From Accumulibacter sp. (GTDB taxonomy: Bacteria; Pseudomonadota; Gammaproteobacteria; Burkholderiales; Rhodocyclaceae): DNA of 64,000 nucleotides. The position numbers and the translations under genes were made by a program. The notes beneath the pieces are model-generated. The model searched no databases. It was not told the DNA's origin and saw only the letters and a list, made by a program, of their open reading frames with translations. Position 1 is the stretch's first letter, and each line of letters opens with the position of its first letter. Below are positions 60,356 through 64,000 of this stretch, piece by piece. The stretch is taken from contig NZ_JAZKUG010000001.1 of the NCBI RefSeq assembly GCF_036625195.1, positions 2,480,001 to 2,544,000 on the forward strand, given 5' to 3'.

Positions 60356-61726
60356 CTACAGTCGGCCATCGTTGCCAGAGACGGCCAGCACCATCGCGTC
60401 CGCTCGTCCATCGTGCAGGAAGACAGCGATCTCCTCGCCAGGTTCCAGCATCGAGCTGGCATGGACGATCTGCTGCTGGCCGTTGGTGACGATGCTGTAG
60501 CCGCGAGCCAGAACCGCCCGCGGGTCGAGCTGCGACAGGCCGGCCTGCAGGCGGCCCAGTTCGGCCATTCTGCCGTCGAGGGTCTGCCGCCCCGCCCGTT
60601 CGAGATGCGACGCCAGCGACTGCAGTCGCAGCCTCTGTTGCGCCAGGTCGGGGCGGTTCTGGTGCAGGCGATGCTCGAGCTTGGCCAGCGTTCCGCGTGC
60701 CCGCGTGCTGCCCAACAGGAGGCCGGCGGCGAGGCGGCGCCGCTGGTTGTGCAGCGCTTCCCGCTGGCGCGCGAGGGATTGCCCCGGGTGCTGCAGGCGG
60801 CGGGCCAGCCAGTCGAGCTGCTGGGCGCGCTGGTTGAACGCCTGTGTCGCTTGGCGACGCAGCGCGAGGTGGTCTGCGAACAACCGCGCCAGTAAGGCAC
60901 TGCGTTCCGGGGCGGCCATTTCGGCTGCCGCGGTCGGCGTTGCCGCGCGCCGATCGGCGGCAAAGTCGGCAATCGTGAAGTCGGTCTCGTGACCGATGCC
61001 GCTGACGACGGGCAGCGGACAGGCGCGGATGGCGCGGGCGACAGTCTCGTCGTTGAACGCCTGGAGGTCTTCCAGGCTGCCGCCACCGCGGCAGAGGATC
61101 AGCAGGTCGCATTCGTCGCGCTCGCCGGCACGGCGAATGGCATCGGCGATCAGCGCCGCAGCGCCGTCACCCTGGACGGGTGTCGGATAGACGACGATCC
61201 CCACTTGGCCGGCCCGCCGGCCGAGCGTGCTGAGGACGTCGCGCAGGGCTGCTGCCTGCGGCGAGGTGACGATGCCGATGCGCCGGGGAAAGGCCGGCAG
61301 GGAGCGCTTGAGTGCGCTGTCGAAAAGTCCCTCGCGGGCGAGTCTTTCCTTCAGGCGAAGAAAGCTCTCGTAGAGGTTCCCCTGGCCCGCACGGCGCGCC
61401 GCCTCGATGTTGAGCTGGAAATCTCCACGCGCCTCGTAGAGGGTGACCAGCACCCGTGCCTCGACGTGCTGGCCGTTCTCGAGACGCCAGCCGAGCAGTT
61501 GCGCCCGGTTGCGGAACATCACGCAGCGGACCTGCGCCGCGCTGTCCTTGAGCGAGAAATAGACGTGTCCGGAAGCGGCATAACTCAGGTTCGACACTTC
61601 ACCGGCGACCCAACACAGCGGGAAGGCGGCTTCGAGGCGCTCGCGCGCCAAGCGGTTGAGTACGGACACGGGGATCACCGCTGCGGGCGGCTCGCAGGTG
61701 GCTCGGCCTGACGGAAAATCTTCCAT
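60356..61726 (-). CDS. xseA: exodeoxyribonuclease VII large subunit
   Basis: The 456-residue subunit of the single-strand-specific exonuclease VII has an N-terminal OB fold (CWVAGEVSNLSYAASGHVYF, VRCVMFRNRAQLLGW), the catalytic region (RIGIVTSPQAAALRDVLSTL, LLILCRGGGSLEDLQAFNDE, SGIGHETDFTIADFAADRRA), a long coiled-coil and a C-terminal barrel segment (RGYSIVTNGQQQIVHAS). The small subunit XseB is not adjacent. It is divergent from exbB across a 294-bp gap in which I see no gene. Confidence 0.96.
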   Translation of the reverse strand: MEDFPSGRATCEPPAAVIPVSVLNRLARERLEAAFPLCWVAGEVSNLSYAASGHVYFSLKDSAAQVRCVMFRNRAQLLGWRLENGQHVEARVLVTLYEARGDFQLNIEAARRAGQGNLYESFLRLKERLAREGLFDSALKRSLPAFPRRIGIVTSPQAAALRDVLSTLGRRAGQVGIVVYPTPVQGDGAAALIADAIRRAGERDECDLLILCRGGGSLEDLQAFNDETVARAIRACPLPVVSGIGHETDFTIADFAADRRAATPTAAAEMAAPERSALLARLFADHLALRRQATQAFNQRAQQLDWLARRLQHPGQSLARQREALHNQRRRLAAGLLLGSTRARGTLAKLEHRLHQNRPDLAQQRLRLQSLASHLERAGRQTLDGRMAELGRLQAGLSQLDPRAVLARGYSIVTNGQQQIVHASSMLEPGEEIAVFLHDGRADAMVLAVSGNDGRL

Positions 61727-62020
61727 GGCCGGATTCTACATCGCCGCATCCGGCTCGCGCTCGCCAGCGCCGCCGCGCAGAGGTTCCGGCAGCGGCTGCA
61801 GCGCTGCGCTTGCCCGCTTCTCCGGCAGACGGCAGCGATCTTCCTCGATCGGCACTGGTCTTCCTCACCAACAGGTTCTCGGATGATCTGAGCACCGATG
61901 ATGGGGACGAGTCTGCGCTGCCGGCAAGTGCCGTCGTCGCCTGCTGCCGCGGACGGGGCTTGCCGCAGGCTTCGTCGCAGGCTAAAGTGACCGCCTGTCC
62001 CCATCTTGCGGAGCGAACGG

Positions 62021-62629
62021 GTGTTTTCCATCATTCAGGCTGCTGGCTGGCCGATCTGGCCCTTGCTGTTGGCGTCAATCATTGCCGTGGCGTTGATCAT
62101 CGAGCGCCTGGCGGCTTTGCGGCGCAGCAAGGTCGTCCCCGCCGGGCTGTTGCAACGGGTCGTCGCCGAGTACCGGCAGAACGGCGCGAGCGCGGCACTG
62201 GTTGGCAACCTGGAGACGCATTCCCCGCTCGGTCGCATCCTCGCCGCCGGCCTGCGCAACGTCGGCAGTTCGCGCGAGGTGATGCGGGAAACGATCGAGG
62301 AAACCGGTGCGGTCGTCCTGCACGACCTGGAGCGCTACCTGACGACGCTCGGCACGATTGCCTCGATCAGCCCGTTGATGGGTCTCTTCGGGACCGTCGT
62401 CGGTATGATCGAGATCTTCGGTTCGCAGGCGCCCGGCGGCAGCAACCCGATCCAGTTGGCGCACGGGATCTCGATCGCGCTCTACAACACGGGTTTCGGG
62501 CTGCTGATCGCCATTCCCGGGATGATCTTCTGGCGCCATTTCAGGGCGCTGGTGGACGGCTATGTCGTCGAGATGCAGCAGCAGGCGGTCCGTCTGGTCG
62601 AGGTACTGCACGGTGAACGCAGGGCTTGA
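62021..62629 (+). CDS. exbB: ExbB/TolQ-family proton channel subunit
   Basis: The 202-residue inner-membrane protein has three transmembrane segments: PIWPLLLASIIAVALIIERL near the N-terminus, YLTTLGTIASISPLMGLFGT and a third ending FGLLIAIPGMIFWRHF. The family motif GLFGTVVGMIEIF is intact. With ExbD it forms the proton-driven motor that powers TonB. I chose GTG at 62021 because GGAG lies about 8 nt upstream; the TTG at 62006 is less likely. It is followed by exbD after 15 bp and then lpxK, an order common in betaproteobacteria. Confidence 0.93.
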   Translation: MFSIIQAAGWPIWPLLLASIIAVALIIERLAALRRSKVVPAGLLQRVVAEYRQNGASAALVGNLETHSPLGRILAAGLRNVGSSREVMRETIEETGAVVLHDLERYLTTLGTIASISPLMGLFGTVVGMIEIFGSQAPGGSNPIQLAHGISIALYNTGFGLLIAIPGMIFWRHFRALVDGYVVEMQQQAVRLVEVLHGERRA

Positions 62630-62644
62630 CGGAAGGGGCTGGCG

Positions 62645-63061
62645 ATGAACTTCCGACGCGGCCGGACGAGCGACGTTCCCGAGATCAACCTGATTCCGCT
62701 GATCGACGTGCTGCTGGTGATCATCATCTTCCTCATGTTGACCACCACCTACTCGAAGTTCTCCGGGCTCGAGATCAACCTGCCGACGGCGGAGGCGAGC
62801 AAGCCGGACGAGCCGCCGAAGGAGATAAACGTGACCCTGACCGCTGCCGGTCAGGTGCTGGTCAACAAGGCGCCGCTGGCGTCAGCCAGCGTGCAATCGA
62901 TCAGTGAGGCGCTGCGGCGCGCTGCCGGCGACCTCAAGGAACCTGTGGTCGTGATCAACGCCGACGCCAAGGCCAACTACCAGAGCGTCATCGACATCAT
63001 GCAGGCGGCGCAGACGGCGGGCTATCCGCGGATATCGTTCGCCACCCAGTCGCCGCACTGA
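62645..63061 (+). CDS. exbD: ExbD/TolR-family motor subunit
   Basis: The 138-residue protein has one transmembrane helix with the essential aspartate D21 (INLIPLIDVLLVIIIFLMLT) and a periplasmic domain (LPTAEASKPDEPPKEINVTL, VVVINADAKANYQSVIDIMQ). It pairs with ExbB in proton flow. The TonB-like gene at 6.7-7.3 kb could be a partner, though unlinked. Its stop codon overlaps the lpxK ATG (TGATG), so the two are translationally coupled. Confidence 0.95.
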   Translation: MNFRRGRTSDVPEINLIPLIDVLLVIIIFLMLTTTYSKFSGLEINLPTAEASKPDEPPKEINVTLTAAGQVLVNKAPLASASVQSISEALRRAAGDLKEPVVVINADAKANYQSVIDIMQAAQTAGYPRISFATQSPH

Positions 63062-64000
63062 TGGCCGCCGCGGGCCTGCTGCGGCGGCTGCCCGCATGGT
63101 GGTATGAGCGCCGTCTGCTGCCCGCTCTCTGGCCGCTGCTGCCGCTTTCCTGGCTGTTCGCTGGGCTGGTGGCGCTGCGGCGCCGGCTTTATCGCTGGGG
63201 TGTGCTGAGTGCCTCCTGCCTGCCGGTGCCCGTGGTCGTCGTCGGTAACCTGACCGTCGGTGGCAGCGGCAAGACCCCGCTGGTTCTCTGGATCGTGCGC
63301 CAGCTGCGGGCGGCTGGTTGGCGGCCGGGAATCATCAGCCGCGGGCACGGGGGCTCGGCGCGTACGGCGCTCCCGGTTGCCGCCGATTCGCCGCCGTCAG
63401 TGGTCGGCGACGAACCCCTTCTGCTGGCGCGCCGCAGCGCTGCGCCGGTGTTCATCGGTGCCGATCGGCTTGCTGCCGGGAACGCTTTGCTGGCAGCACA
63501 TCCCGATTGCGACGTGATCGTCTCCGACGATGGCCTGCAGCACTATCGCCTGCAGCGCTCAATGGAAGTGGTGGTCTTCGATGGGCGCGGCGCGGGCAAC
63601 GGACGGCTGCTGCCGGCCGGTCCTCTGCGCGAGCCCCTGCGACGTCTGCGTGCAGCGGACGCGGTCGTCTGGCATGGCGACCCGGAGCAGCGCGTCGAGC
63701 AGCTCGCAGCGGCCTTGCCGCAGGCGGTGATGCACCTCGCCGGCGAGCGTTTCGTCGCCGCCGCTGGCCCGGCGCGCAGTTGCAGCGCGGCTTCGCTGCG
63801 CGGACGACGGTTGCATGCGATCGCCGGCATCGGCGATCCGCGACGCTTCTTCGCGCAGCTCAGGGCTCTCGATCTCGACTTCGAGGAGCATCCGTTCCCG
63901 GACCACCATTCCTATTGCGCGGCGGACCTTTCCTTCGCCGCCGATGGCGTGCTGCTGATGACCGAGAAAGATGCGGTAAAATGCGCCGGGTTGGCGCCCG
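63061..64000 (+). CDS. lpxK: tetraacyldisaccharide 4'-kinase LpxK (partial, runs off window)
   Basis: About 313 residues are visible, and the frame is open to the window end. The enzyme phosphorylates the 4' position of the lipid A precursor at the inner membrane. An N-terminal hydrophobic segment (LPALWPLLPLSWLFAGLVAL) anchors it; the P-loop is VGNLTVGGSGKTP at residues 61-73. IISRGHGG, VVGDEPLLLARRS, VIVSDDGLQHYRLQR and LLMTEKDAVKC are LpxK motifs. The start overlaps the exbD stop. Only the C-terminal end is missing. Confidence 0.95.
   Translation, partial: MAAAGLLRRLPAWWYERRLLPALWPLLPLSWLFAGLVALRRRLYRWGVLSASCLPVPVVVVGNLTVGGSGKTPLVLWIVRQLRAAGWRPGIISRGHGGSARTALPVAADSPPSVVGDEPLLLARRSAAPVFIGADRLAAGNALLAAHPDCDVIVSDDGLQHYRLQRSMEVVVFDGRGAGNGRLLPAGPLREPLRRLRAADAVVWHGDPEQRVEQLAAALPQAVMHLAGERFVAAAGPARSCSAASLRGRRLHAIAGIGDPRRFFAQLRALDLDFEEHPFPDHHSYCAADLSFAADGVLLMTEKDAVKCAGLAP

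Overview
The window is high-GC bacterial DNA whose housekeeping gene content and order point to a betaproteobacterium. I would guess the Rhodocyclales or 'Candidatus Accumulibacter' area, but that is inferred from gene content and style, not from a marker alignment. The supporting groups are kinase-phosphatase-rph-rdgB-hemW, yicC, thiS-thiG-trmB, uvrA/ssb/sodB, and xseA next to exbB-exbD-lpxK.

Left chromosomal part (1-16952): a class V aminotransferase; a STAND-type NTPase fused to a formylglycine-generating-enzyme-like domain; a Blc-type lipocalin lipoprotein; thiS-thiG-trmB; a TonB-like protein; an ankyrin-repeat periplasmic protein; the leftward block STPK-PP2C-rph-rdgB-hemW; yicC; a frameshifted and internally deleted thioredoxin-domain (YyaL-like) gene; and tag.

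Integrated island (16953-50233, about 33.2 kb): it is bounded by a perfect 47-bp direct repeat. The right copy is the 3' part of an intact tRNA-Ala(CGC) gene. A tyrosine integrase lies just inside the left end, and an 18-bp arm-type repeat sits inside both ends. The left third holds a HigBA toxin-antitoxin pair and a pile of insertion sequences: a Tn5-like element with a DruA-like (DUF4338) N-terminal domain, split by an IS4-family element; a second identical IS4 copy that splits a hypothetical gene; and an IS1634-type element. The centre is a complete type 1 BREX phage-defence operon read leftward: brxA, brxB, brxC, pglX, a DUF1016 nuclease, a Shedu-like DUF4263 nuclease, a pglX remnant, a second DUF1016 nuclease, pglZ, brxL, and then a NYN-LOTUS type predicted RNase. 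The right end carries six small genes joined by five consecutive 4-nt overlaps. The last four encode proteins sharing an N-terminal 'ALxxRLxKLE' helix.

Right chromosomal part (50265-64000): an ISKra4-family element lies immediately upstream of the tRNA-Ala -35 box. A periplasmic protein gene has had its original start cut off by another IS, whose end supplies a new in-frame ATG. Then follow hup, uvrA, an MFS transporter, ssb, sodB, xseA, exbB, exbD and the start of lpxK, which runs off the window.

Most notable are the mosaic BREX operon (a cargo of DUF1016 plus Shedu-like nucleases next to a pglX scar, a low-GC centre in pglX, and a LOTUS/NYN protein downstream), the overlapping small-protein cassette, and two precise IS insertions that touch, but seem to spare, the start or promoter of a neighbouring gene.
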